Positions 25,255 through 34,161 of a stretch of 64,000 nt of DNA are shown here, in pieces (positions within the stretch are counted from its first letter, which is position 1; the number at the start of each line of letters is the position of its first letter). Source of the stretch: Paenibacillus sp. ACRRY (GTDB taxonomy: Bacteria; Bacillota; Bacilli; Paenibacillales; Paenibacillaceae); NCBI RefSeq assembly GCF_022346995.1, contig NZ_JAKRNM010000018.1, forward strand, positions 1 to 64,000. Direction: 5' to 3'. The translations under genes were made by a program, and so were the position numbers. The notes beneath the pieces were generated by a model. That model did not search any database, had not been told where the DNA came from, and saw nothing but the letters and a program-made list of their open reading frames with translations.

Positions 25255-28200
25255 TTGGCAGGACATCTTGTTCAATATGGTCGACGCACTCGGCGCAGTT
25301 ATGCACGAATTAACGAGATACTCGAAGTTCCGAACCTGATTGAGATCCAACAAAAATCTTACGATTGGTTTTTGGAGGAAGGGTTGCGCGAAATGTTCCA
25401 GGATATCTCGCCGATCCAGGATTTTACAGGTAATTTGATTTTGGAATTTATCGATTACAGTCTCGGTGAACCGAAGTATACAGTAGACGACGCGAAAGAG
25501 CGTGACGTTACTTATGCAGCACCGCTTCGGGTCAAAGTCCGGCTCATTAATAAGGAAACCGGAGAAGTCAAAGAGCAGGAAGTATTCATGGGAGATTTCC
25601 CGCTGATGACCGAAACCGGCACATTTATTATTAATGGTGCGGAACGGGTTATTGTCAGCCAGTTGGTTCGCTCTCCTAGCGTTTACTTCAGTACCAAAGT
25701 AGATAAGAACGCCAAAAAAACGTATACCGCTACAGTTATTCCTAACCGCGGCGCTTGGCTCGAACTGGAGATGGACGCGAAGGATGTTGTATACGTCCGG
25801 ATCGACCGTACACGTAAAATTCCAGTTACGGTTCTCCTGCGTGCTCTTGGTTTTGGCACAGACGCTGAGATTCTGGATCTGCTCGGTAATGACGAATATA
25901 TTCGCAACACGCTGGACAAAGACAATACGGATTCCACGGAGAAAGCGCTGATTGAAATTTATGAGCGTCTTCGTCCGGGCGAGCCACCAACGCTGGATAA
26001 CGCGAAAAGCTTGCTCGTAGCTCGTTTCTTTGATCCAAAACGCTATGACCTGGCTAACGTAGGTCGTTACAAAATCAACAAAAAGCTTCACATCAAAAAC
26101 CGTTTGTTCAATCAACGTTTGGCTGAGTCTCTCGTTGATACTGAAACTGGCGAAATTATCGCCGAAGCAGGTCAAATGGTTGACCGTCGTTTGCTCGATG
26201 AAATCATGCCTCATCTGGAGAAGAGTGTTGGCTTCCGTACGTATCACGTGGCTAACGGAGTTCTGGATGCGAATGATATTCCGATGCAAACGATCGATGT
26301 GTTCTCACCGATTGAAGATGGTAAAGTTGTTAAGCTGATTGCCAATGCTAACATTGATAAATCAGTTAAAAACGTAACACCAGCTGATATCATTTCTTCA
26401 ATCAGTTATTTCATTAACCTTCTGCACGGCATCGGAAGCACAGATGATATCGATCACCTGGGTAACCGTCGTCTGCGTTCGGTTGGTGAACTCTTGCAAA
26501 ACCAGTTCCGTATCGGTTTGTCCCGTATGGAACGTGTTGTTCGTGAGAGAATGTCCATTCAGGATGCTAACGTGATCACGCCACAGGCATTGATTAACAT
26601 ACGTCCTGTAATTGCATCCATTAAAGAGTTCTTTGGTAGCTCCCAATTGTCACAGTTTATGGATCAAACGAACCCTCTGGGTGAGTTGACGCATAAACGT
26701 CGTCTGTCGGCACTCGGACCGGGCGGTTTGACACGTGAGCGTGCAGGCATGGAAGTCCGTGACGTCCATCCATCCCACTATGGTCGGATGTGTCCAATCG
26801 AGACTCCAGAGGGACCAAACATTGGTTTGATCAACTCCTTGTCTACATTTGCCCGTGTGAACGAATATGGTTTCATTGAAGCTCCATATCGCTGGGTAGA
26901 TCCGAAGACTGGTGTCGTAACCGAGCAAATCGATTATCTGACAGCAGACGAAGAGGACAACTACGTTGTCGCTCAAGCGAACGCGAAACTGAATGAAGAT
27001 GGAACATTTGCAGAAGAAGCGATCATTGTACGTTACAACAAACAATCGGATAACATCCTTACGATGCCGAGCGAGCGCGTTGACTACATGGACGTATCTC
27101 CTAAACAAGTTGTATCCGTCGCTACGGCGCTCATTCCGTTCCTTGAAAACGATGACTCCAACCGCGCACTGATGGGATCAAACATGCAGCGGCAGGCGGT
27201 TCCTCTCTTGATTCCTAAAGCTCCGCTTGTAGGAACAGGTATGGAACACAAAGCTGCAAAAGATTCCGGTGTATGTATTGTCTCCAAATATGACGGGATT
27301 ATTGAGCGTTCTTCTGCGAATGAAATCTGGCTCCGTCGTGTGGAAGAGGTAGATGGCCAAGAAGTTAAAGGCGATATCGTTAAATATAAATTACACAAAT
27401 TTATGCGTTCGAACCAAGGAACATGCATTAACCAACGTCCGATTGTCAAACGTGGTGCTGTTGTCAAAGCTGGCGACATCCTCGCTGATGGTCCTTCGAC
27501 GGAAATGGGCGAATTGGCTTTGGGACGCAACGTCGTTGTTGCCTTCATGACTTGGGAAGGTTACAACTACGAGGATGCGATTCTGCTTAGTGAAAAACTC
27601 GTGAAGGAAGATGTCTACACATCCATCCACATCGAGGAGTATGAGTCAGAAGCGCGTGATACCAAGCTCGGACCTGAGGAGATCACACGTGACATCCCTA
27701 ACGTAGGGGAAGAAGCGCTGCGTAACCTTGATGAGCGTGGTATTATCCGGATTGGTGCCGAAATCGCTGCTGGCGATATCCTGGTTGGTAAAGTAACGCC
27801 TAAAGGTGTAACTGAACTGACTGCTGAGGAACGTCTCCTGCATGCAATCTTCGGTGAGAAAGCACGCGAAGTTCGTGATACATCCTTGCGTGTGCCTCAC
27901 GGTACTGACGGTATCGTCGTAGACGTGAAAGTATTTACCCGTGAAAACGGTGATGAACTGCCTCCAGGTGTTAACCAGCTCGTTCGTGTCTATATCGCTC
28001 AAAAACGGAAAATCTCCGAGGGTGATAAAATGGCCGGACGTCACGGTAACAAAGGGGTCGTGGCTCGTATCCTGCCGGAAGAAGATATGCCTTTCCTGCC
28101 GGACGGAACACCGGTTCAAATCGTTCTTAACCCGCTGGGCGTACCTTCCCGGATGAACATCGGTCAAGTGCTCGAAGTTCACTTGGGTATGGCTGCTATG

Positions 28201-28800
28201 CAGCTCGGTATCCACGTAGCTACCCCTGTATTCGACGGAGCGAAAGAGTATGACGTCTTCGATACGATGGAAGAAGCAGGCATGCAGCGTAATGGTAAAA
28301 CCGTTCTGTACGATGGCCGTACGGGTGAAGAGTTTGAACGTGAAGTAACTGTCGGCGTCATGCACATGATCAAGCTGGCGCACATGGTTGATGATAAAAT
28401 CCATGCGCGTTCCACAGGTCCTTACTCACTCGTTACGCAACAGCCGCTGGGTGGTAAAGCCCAATTCGGTGGACAACGTTTCGGGGAGATGGAAGTTTGG
28501 GCGCTTGAAGCATATGGCGCTGCCTACACACTGCAAGAAATCTTGACTGTTAAATCCGATGATGTTGTTGGTCGGGTGAAAACGTATGAGTCCATTGTCA
28601 AAGGTGAGAATGTTCCGGAGCCGGGTGTTCCTGAATCATTCAAAGTATTGATCAAAGAGCTGCAAAGCTTGGGTATGGACGTTAAGATTTTGAGTGAAGA
28701 TGAACAAGAGATTGAAATGAAAGAAATGGACGATGAAGATGACGCTGCGAGCGACAAGCTCAGCCTCAACCTTGAGGGTTCAGAGGTCGGAGTGGAGTAA
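25255..28800 (+). CDS. rpoB: DNA-directed RNA polymerase subunit beta
   Basis: RpoB forms one half of the RNA polymerase active-site cleft. The 1181-residue product is complete. The rifampicin region is present, with QLSQFMDQTNPLGELTHKRR and RRLSALGPGG; the Asp and His residues most often changed in resistance are wild type. TTG 25255 is chosen because GAGGGGTGAG lies seven bases upstream and the start LAGHLVQYGR aligns with the B. subtilis start; a TTG at 25237 lies before that site. rpoC follows after 112 bases with a UUCG hairpin in between. Confidence 0.97.
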   Translation: MAGHLVQYGRRTRRSYARINEILEVPNLIEIQQKSYDWFLEEGLREMFQDISPIQDFTGNLILEFIDYSLGEPKYTVDDAKERDVTYAAPLRVKVRLINKETGEVKEQEVFMGDFPLMTETGTFIINGAERVIVSQLVRSPSVYFSTKVDKNAKKTYTATVIPNRGAWLELEMDAKDVVYVRIDRTRKIPVTVLLRALGFGTDAEILDLLGNDEYIRNTLDKDNTDSTEKALIEIYERLRPGEPPTLDNAKSLLVARFFDPKRYDLANVGRYKINKKLHIKNRLFNQRLAESLVDTETGEIIAEAGQMVDRRLLDEIMPHLEKSVGFRTYHVANGVLDANDIPMQTIDVFSPIEDGKVVKLIANANIDKSVKNVTPADIISSISYFINLLHGIGSTDDIDHLGNRRLRSVGELLQNQFRIGLSRMERVVRERMSIQDANVITPQALINIRPVIASIKEFFGSSQLSQFMDQTNPLGELTHKRRLSALGPGGLTRERAGMEVRDVHPSHYGRMCPIETPEGPNIGLINSLSTFARVNEYGFIEAPYRWVDPKTGVVTEQIDYLTADEEDNYVVAQANAKLNEDGTFAEEAIIVRYNKQSDNILTMPSERVDYMDVSPKQVVSVATALIPFLENDDSNRALMGSNMQRQAVPLLIPKAPLVGTGMEHKAAKDSGVCIVSKYDGIIERSSANEIWLRRVEEVDGQEVKGDIVKYKLHKFMRSNQGTCINQRPIVKRGAVVKAGDILADGPSTEMGELALGRNVVVAFMTWEGYNYEDAILLSEKLVKEDVYTSIHIEEYESEARDTKLGPEEITRDIPNVGEEALRNLDERGIIRIGAEIAAGDILVGKVTPKGVTELTAEERLLHAIFGEKAREVRDTSLRVPHGTDGIVVDVKVFTRENGDELPPGVNQLVRVYIAQKRKISEGDKMAGRHGNKGVVARILPEEDMPFLPDGTPVQIVLNPLGVPSRMNIGQVLEVHLGMAAMQLGIHVATPVFDGAKEYDVFDTMEEAGMQRNGKTVLYDGRTGEEFEREVTVGVMHMIKLAHMVDDKIHARSTGPYSLVTQQPLGGKAQFGGQRFGEMEVWALEAYGAAYTLQEILTVKSDDVVGRVKTYESIVKGENVPEPGVPESFKVLIKELQSLGMDVKILSEDEQEIEMKEMDDEDDAASDKLSLNLEGSEVGVE

Positions 28801-28849
28801 CCGCTTCGGGCGCATGATGACCGGCGTTTTTCATCAGGCTCGCGTCTTG

Positions 28850-28867
28850 CTCCGGCTTCGGCCGGAG
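28850..28867 (+). promoter_or_regulatory. rpoB-rpoC intercistronic UUCG hairpin
   Basis: CTCCGGC (28850-28856) pairs with GCCGGAG (28861-28867) around a TTCG tetraloop. No T-run follows, so it is more likely an RNA-stability or processing element than a terminator. Confidence 0.65.
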
Positions 28868-28912
28868 AAGGCGTAACCTAGAATACAGGAATTGGTTAAG
28901 GAGGGTTGCTCC

Positions 28913-31900
28913 TTGTTGGACGTCAACAATTTCGAATACATGAAGATCGGGCTTGCTTCCCCAGAAAAAATTCGTTCTTGGTCCCGCGGAGAAGTGAAAA
29001 AACCGGAAACGATCAACTATCGTACGTTGAAACCGGAAAAAGAAGGGCTGTTCTGCGAAAAGATTTTTGGCCCTACGAAAGACTGGGAATGTCACTGTGG
29101 TAAATACAAACGCGTTCGTTATAAAGGCGTTGTCTGTGACCGCTGTGGTGTTGAAGTAACACGTGCCAAAGTACGCCGTGAACGGATGGGCCATATTGAG
29201 CTCGCTGCTCCGGTATCGCACATCTGGTACTTCAAAGGTATTCCGAGCCGCATGGGTCTCGCTTTGGATATGTCTCCAAGATCACTTGAGGAGATTATCT
29301 ATTTTGCATCTTATGTAGTAACTGATCCAGGAGAAACTCCACTTGAGAAAAAACAGCTGTTGTCCGAGAAAGAATACCGCAGCTACCGTGAAAAATACGG
29401 ATATGGATTCCAAGCAGGCATGGGTGCAGAAGCGGTTAAAAAACTGCTTCAAGACCTTGATGTGGACAAAGAGCTCGAATTCCTGAAGGAAGAGCTCCGC
29501 ACTGCACAAGGACAACGTCGTAACCGTGCAATTAAACGTTTGGAAGTTATTGAAGCTTTCCGCAACTCGGGTAACAAACCTGAGTGGATGATCATGGATG
29601 TACTTCCTGTTATCCCGCCGGAACTTCGTCCAATGGTACAATTGGATGGTGGACGTTTTGCAACATCTGACCTGAATGATCTGTACCGCCGTGTAATTAA
29701 CCGGAACAACCGTCTGAAACGTTTGCTTGATCTGGGCGCACCAGACATTATCGTGCAAAACGAAAAACGGATGCTGCAGGAAGCTGTTGACGCATTGATC
29801 GACAACGGCCGTCGCGGACGCCCGGTAACGGGTCCTGGTAACCGTCCATTGAAATCTCTCAGCCATATGCTGAAAGGTAAACAAGGACGTTTCCGTCAAA
29901 ACTTGCTCGGTAAACGTGTTGACTATTCTGGTCGTTCCGTTATCGTTGTCGGACCTTACCTGAAAATGTATCAGTGTGGTCTGCCAAAAGATATGGCACT
30001 TGAACTGTTCAAGCCTTTCGTTATGAAAGAACTTGTAAATAAAGGGCTTGCCCACAATATCAAGAGCGCTAAACGTAAAGTTGAGCGTGTAAGTCCTGAA
30101 GTTTGGGATGTTCTTGAGGAAGTAATCAAGGAGCACCCGGTTCTACTCAACCGTGCCCCTACGCTTCACCGTCTCGGTATTCAAGCATTTGAACCAATTC
30201 TCGTTGAAGGTAAAGCCATTCGTCTTCACCCGCTCGTATGTACGGCATACAATGCCGACTTTGACGGTGACCAAATGGCCGTGCACGTTCCGTTGTCTGC
30301 TGAGGCACAAGCGGAAGCACGTATCCTGATGCTTGCATCTGGTAACATTTTGAACCCGAAAGACGGTAAACCAGTTGTTACCCCTTCCCAGGATATGGTC
30401 CTAGGTTCATACTACCTGACTATGGACAACAAGGAAGAAAAAGGAACTGGCATGATCCTGCGTACAGTGAACGAAGCTGTATCTGCGTATCAACGCGGTA
30501 CTGCCGGTTTGCATGCACGCGTAGCGATTCCAGTTAAAGCTCTGGGTAAAACTAGCTTTACTGAAAAACAACAAGATGCAATGTTGCTGACAACTGTTGG
30601 TAAAATCATCTTTAATGAAATCTTCCCAGCAAGTTTCCCTTACATCAATGATGCAACTCGTGCAAACCTCTATCAAGGTACTGCAGAGCATTTCTTTGTT
30701 TATGAGAAGGGGACTGACCTGAGAGAAGCAATCATGAATGCACCTCAAGCAGGTGGTGTTGGTAAGGAATATCTGGGTACAATCATCGCTCGTTGTTTTG
30801 AAATTTACCATACAACGGAAACAGCCGTTATTCTGGATAAAATCAAACAGCTTGGTTTCACTTACTCGACTCGTGCCGGTATTACGGTTGCGGTTTCGGA
30901 TGTTGTGGTACCAGATGAGAAAACAGAGATCCTCAGACAATCCGAAGAAAAAGCACAAATCGTTACAAACCAGTACCGTCGTGGTCTGATTACGAACGAA
31001 GAGCGCTATGACCGCATCATTGATATCTGGTCTAAATCGAAAGATGATATCACCGAGATTCTGATGAAGTCGATGGATCGTTACAACTCTATCATGATGA
31101 TGGTTGACTCCAAAGCACGGGGTAACAAATCGCAAATTACCCAATTGGGTGGTATGCGTGGTCTGATGGCCAACCCGTCCGGTCGTATCATCGAACTCCC
31201 AATCAAATCGAACTTCCGTGAAGGTCTGACGGTACTCGAGTACTTCATCTCGACACACGGTGCGCGTAAAGGTCTGGCCGATACAGCGTTGCGTACAGCC
31301 GACTCAGGTTACCTGACTCGTCGTCTCGTAGACGTGGCACAAGATGTTATCGTGCGTGAAGATGATTGTGGTACAGATAAAGGGTTCACGGTTAGCCGTA
31401 TCCAGGATGGTAAAGAGGTTATTGAAGATCTCTACGACCGTATCGAAGGAAGATACTGCTTCGAAACTGTTCGTCATCCGGAAACAAAAGAAATTATTGC
31501 GCACCGCAATGAATTGATTGACTCTGACAAAGCAGAGGCAATCATCAAAGCAGGTGTAACCAAATTGCAAATCCGCTCCGTACTCAGTTGCCGTGCTCGT
31601 CATGGTGTCTGCAAAAAATGTTACGGTCGCAACCTGGCGACTGGTAAACACGTGGAGATCGGTGAAGCAGTTGGTATTATCGCTGCGCAATCCATTGGTG
31701 AGCCAGGAACACAGCTGACAATGCGTACGTTCCACACCGGTGGTGTAGCCGGAGACGATATCACGCAAGGTTTGCCGCGTATCCAGGAGTTGTTTGAGGC
31801 TCGTAATCCTAAGGGTCAAGCAACGATCAGTGAGATTGACGGTATTGTCAAAGAGATTCGTGAAGCGAAAGATCGTCGCGAAATCGAAATTCAAGGTGAA

Positions 31901-32527
31901 GCGGAATCCAAAGTTTACTCCGTTACCTACGGCTCCCGTGTTCGCGTAAGCGAAGGCATGGAGATCGAAGCAGGCGACGAGCTGACAGATGGTTCCATCG
32001 ATCCAAAAGAAATGCTGCGCATCAAAGGCGTACGTGGTGTACAGAACTACATTCTGCAGGAAGTACAACGCGTATACCGTAACCAGGGCGTAGAAATTAA
32101 TGATAAACACGTTGAAGTTATGATCCGTCAAATGCTGCGTAAAATCCGCATCGTCGATGCAGGAGATACAACGCTGCTGCCAGGATCGTTCGTAGATACG
32201 CATGAGTACGAAAGAGCTAACAAAACAGCGATTCTTAGTGATAAAGAGCCAGCGGTTGCCAAACCAATCTTGCTCGGTATCACAAAAGCATCTCTCGAAA
32301 CAGACTCCTTCCTCTCTGCGGCATCGTTCCAAGAGACTACACGTGTACTGACAGATGCAGCGATCAAAGGTAAAGTCGATCAGTTGCTCGGTCTGAAGGA
32401 AAATGTAATCATCGGTAAACTGATCCCTGCAGGTACAGGTATGAACCGTTACCGCAGCATCAAGTTTGCTGAGCCGGAAGATGGCCAATCTTCAGTTGAA
32501 GAACTTGAACCAGTTTCCGTTGATTAA
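28913..32527 (+). CDS. rpoC: DNA-directed RNA polymerase subunit beta'
   Basis: RpoC carries the catalytic magnesium site. The 1204-residue product has the N-terminal zinc site (CHCGKYK and CDRCG), the catalytic NADFDGDQ motif (about residue 450), and the second zinc site (CRARHGVCKKCYG). TTG 28913 is chosen because AAGGAGG (28898-28904) lies eight bases upstream and the protein then starts MLDVNNFEYM, the family N-terminus. Confidence 0.97.
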   Translation: MLDVNNFEYMKIGLASPEKIRSWSRGEVKKPETINYRTLKPEKEGLFCEKIFGPTKDWECHCGKYKRVRYKGVVCDRCGVEVTRAKVRRERMGHIELAAPVSHIWYFKGIPSRMGLALDMSPRSLEEIIYFASYVVTDPGETPLEKKQLLSEKEYRSYREKYGYGFQAGMGAEAVKKLLQDLDVDKELEFLKEELRTAQGQRRNRAIKRLEVIEAFRNSGNKPEWMIMDVLPVIPPELRPMVQLDGGRFATSDLNDLYRRVINRNNRLKRLLDLGAPDIIVQNEKRMLQEAVDALIDNGRRGRPVTGPGNRPLKSLSHMLKGKQGRFRQNLLGKRVDYSGRSVIVVGPYLKMYQCGLPKDMALELFKPFVMKELVNKGLAHNIKSAKRKVERVSPEVWDVLEEVIKEHPVLLNRAPTLHRLGIQAFEPILVEGKAIRLHPLVCTAYNADFDGDQMAVHVPLSAEAQAEARILMLASGNILNPKDGKPVVTPSQDMVLGSYYLTMDNKEEKGTGMILRTVNEAVSAYQRGTAGLHARVAIPVKALGKTSFTEKQQDAMLLTTVGKIIFNEIFPASFPYINDATRANLYQGTAEHFFVYEKGTDLREAIMNAPQAGGVGKEYLGTIIARCFEIYHTTETAVILDKIKQLGFTYSTRAGITVAVSDVVVPDEKTEILRQSEEKAQIVTNQYRRGLITNEERYDRIIDIWSKSKDDITEILMKSMDRYNSIMMMVDSKARGNKSQITQLGGMRGLMANPSGRIIELPIKSNFREGLTVLEYFISTHGARKGLADTALRTADSGYLTRRLVDVAQDVIVREDDCGTDKGFTVSRIQDGKEVIEDLYDRIEGRYCFETVRHPETKEIIAHRNELIDSDKAEAIIKAGVTKLQIRSVLSCRARHGVCKKCYGRNLATGKHVEIGEAVGIIAAQSIGEPGTQLTMRTFHTGGVAGDDITQGLPRIQELFEARNPKGQATISEIDGIVKEIREAKDRREIEIQGEAESKVYSVTYGSRVRVSEGMEIEAGDELTDGSIDPKEMLRIKGVRGVQNYILQEVQRVYRNQGVEINDKHVEVMIRQMLRKIRIVDAGDTTLLPGSFVDTHEYERANKTAILSDKEPAVAKPILLGITKASLETDSFLSAASFQETTRVLTDAAIKGKVDQLLGLKENVIIGKLIPAGTGMNRYRSIKFAEPEDGQSSVEELEPVSVD

Positions 32528-32648
32528 ATAGATTCCCCCTGTGTAGGGTGAAGATAAAGTTTTGTATGTCAGGGGATGGACGTATGTTTAATACAGACGG
32601 ACATTTCCTGATGTGCGAAAACTTTGAATAAATCTTTCACGATTAGCA

Positions 32649-32677
32649 TTGACATTGCTTGCGCTAGATGCTAATAT
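32649..32677 (+). promoter_or_regulatory. str operon promoter
   Basis: TTGACA (32649-32654), a 17-base spacer and TAATAT (32672-32677) lie about 55 bases before the L7Ae-like gene and should drive it together with rpsL, rpsG, fusA and tuf. Confidence 0.82.
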
Positions 32678-32730
32678 ATCAAAGGTGCGTGAGCAGCTGA
32701 TTGTATATGTCCTATTCGGAGGAATGAACA

Positions 32731-32979
32731 ATGTCTAATGAAAAAGGCCTGCAAGATGCTCATGTCAAAATAGGAACAAAACAGACCATGCGGATGGTCC
32801 AGTCAGGAATGGCTGCTGAGGTCTATGTGGCCGAAGATAGTGATCCGCAGCTCACTTCCAAAATCATTGCCTTGTGTGAACAACACAATGTGAAGTACAC
32901 GAAAGTGGACACAATGAAAAATCTCGGCAAGGCTTGCGGGATTGGAGTGGGAGCAGCAATGGCTGCTGTCGCAAAATGA
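32731..32979 (+). CDS. rplGB: L7Ae-family K-turn binding protein (YbxF/RplGB-like)
   Basis: The 82-residue product belongs to the small L7Ae-like proteins that bind RNA kink-turns. It shows the pattern VKIGTKQTMRMVQSG at the N terminus and GKACGIGVGAAMAAV at the C terminus. It lies between rpoC and rpsL, the same place as ybxF in B. subtilis. Its role in the cell is uncertain; ribosome association is reported for the family. Confidence 0.88.
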   Translation: MSNEKGLQDAHVKIGTKQTMRMVQSGMAAEVYVAEDSDPQLTSKIIALCEQHNVKYTKVDTMKNLGKACGIGVGAAMAAVAK

Positions 32980-33133
32980 TACGGTAAGGAACGTTTTTGT
33001 CCGAGAACTTTTTAGGGATTCTCCAAGGCAAAAACTTTTCATTTGTCTTTTTATGAACCGCCTGGGTCTGTGGACTTAGCGATAAGAGGTTTATAAAGAA
33101 ACATGAACAATTGAGGAAGGGGGTGGCAATCAC

Positions 33134-33556
33134 ATGCCAACTATTAACCAACTGGTACGCAAAGGACGTCAAGCTAAAGTTGAAAAGTCCAAATCACCAG
33201 CATTGCAAAAAGGGTTCAACGCTTTGAAACGTGAATCTACTAACATCAGTGCCCCACAAAAACGTGGTGTCTGCACTCGTGTAGGTACAATGACTCCACG
33301 TAAACCGAACTCTGCACTTCGTAAATATGCCCGTGTTCGTTTGACGAACCGTCTCGAGGTAACTGCTTATATCCCGGGTATCGGACATAACTTGCAAGAG
33401 CACAGTGTTGTATTGATTCGCGGAGGTAAAGTTAAGGACCTTGCAGGGGTTCGTTACCACATCGTTCGTGGAGCACTCGATACAGCAGGCGTGAACAACC
33501 GTATGCAAGCTCGTTCTAAATACGGTGCTAAACGTCCTAAAGCTAAAAAAGCCTAA
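33134..33556 (+). CDS. rpsL: 30S ribosomal protein S12
   Basis: S12 sits at the decoding center. The 140-residue product is complete, with the conserved TPRKPNSALRK and VRYHIVRGALD segments. Residue 56 is arginine (codon CGT, 33299-33301), where B. subtilis has lysine and where K56R causes streptomycin resistance there. The second known site, in the GGKVKDLAG loop, keeps its lysine. It is followed by rpsG after 87 bases. Confidence 0.97.
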   Translation: MPTINQLVRKGRQAKVEKSKSPALQKGFNALKRESTNISAPQKRGVCTRVGTMTPRKPNSALRKYARVRLTNRLEVTAYIPGIGHNLQEHSVVLIRGGKVKDLAGVRYHIVRGALDTAGVNNRMQARSKYGAKRPKAKKA

Positions 33557-33643
33557 CACATTATAAGAAGCAATCCTGAATATCTTCTGGTCTAATGTCC
33601 AGAGGACAAGGGTTAGCTTAACAAGAAAGAAAGGGGGATATCC

Positions 33644-34114
33644 ATGCCACGCAAAGGTCCAGTTACGAAAAGAGACGTGTTGCCAGATCCGGTATACAAC
33701 AGCAAGTTGGTTACTCGTTTGATCAACCGCATCATGCTCGACGGAAAACGCGGTGTTGCTCAAAGCATTCTGTATAATGCGTTCAAGTTGATCCAAGAAC
33801 GCACGGGTAATGACCCGATGGAAGTATTTGAGACAGCAATCAAGAATATCATGCCAGTCCTGGAAGTTAAAGCTCGCCGTGTCGGCGGTGCCAACTACCA
33901 AGTACCAATCGAGGTAAAACCAGAGAGACGTACTGCTTTGGGTTTACGTTGGCTCGTGAACTACTCCCGCAACCGCGGTGAGAAAACAATGGAAGAGCGT
34001 TTGGCAGCTGAGATCATCGACGCTTCCAACAACACAGGCGCTTCCGTTAAGAAACGTGAAGATACGCACAAAATGGCTGAAGCGAACAAAGCGTTTGCTC
34101 ACTACCGTTGGTAG
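33644..34114 (+). CDS. rpsG: 30S ribosomal protein S7
   Basis: S7 starts assembly of the 30S head and contacts E-site tRNA. The 156-residue product begins MPRKGPVTKRDVLPDPVYNSKLV and has normal length. An AAGGGGG site precedes it. It lies in the order rpsL-rpsG-fusA-tuf. In other bacteria S7 represses this operon; no such site is evident here. Confidence 0.97.
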   Translation: MPRKGPVTKRDVLPDPVYNSKLVTRLINRIMLDGKRGVAQSILYNAFKLIQERTGNDPMEVFETAIKNIMPVLEVKARRVGGANYQVPIEVKPERRTALGLRWLVNYSRNRGEKTMEERLAAEIIDASNNTGASVKKREDTHKMAEANKAFAHYRW

Positions 34115-34161
34115 GATTCAGTTCACAATAAAAACTTCAATTTTGAAGGGAGACCCATTTC

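Noticed and set aside
24976..26289. Open frame of 437 codons on the minus strand over the rpoB leader and 5' end
   Set aside because: It has no recognisable domain or ribosome binding site, and it covers rpoB coding sequence and its regulatory region.
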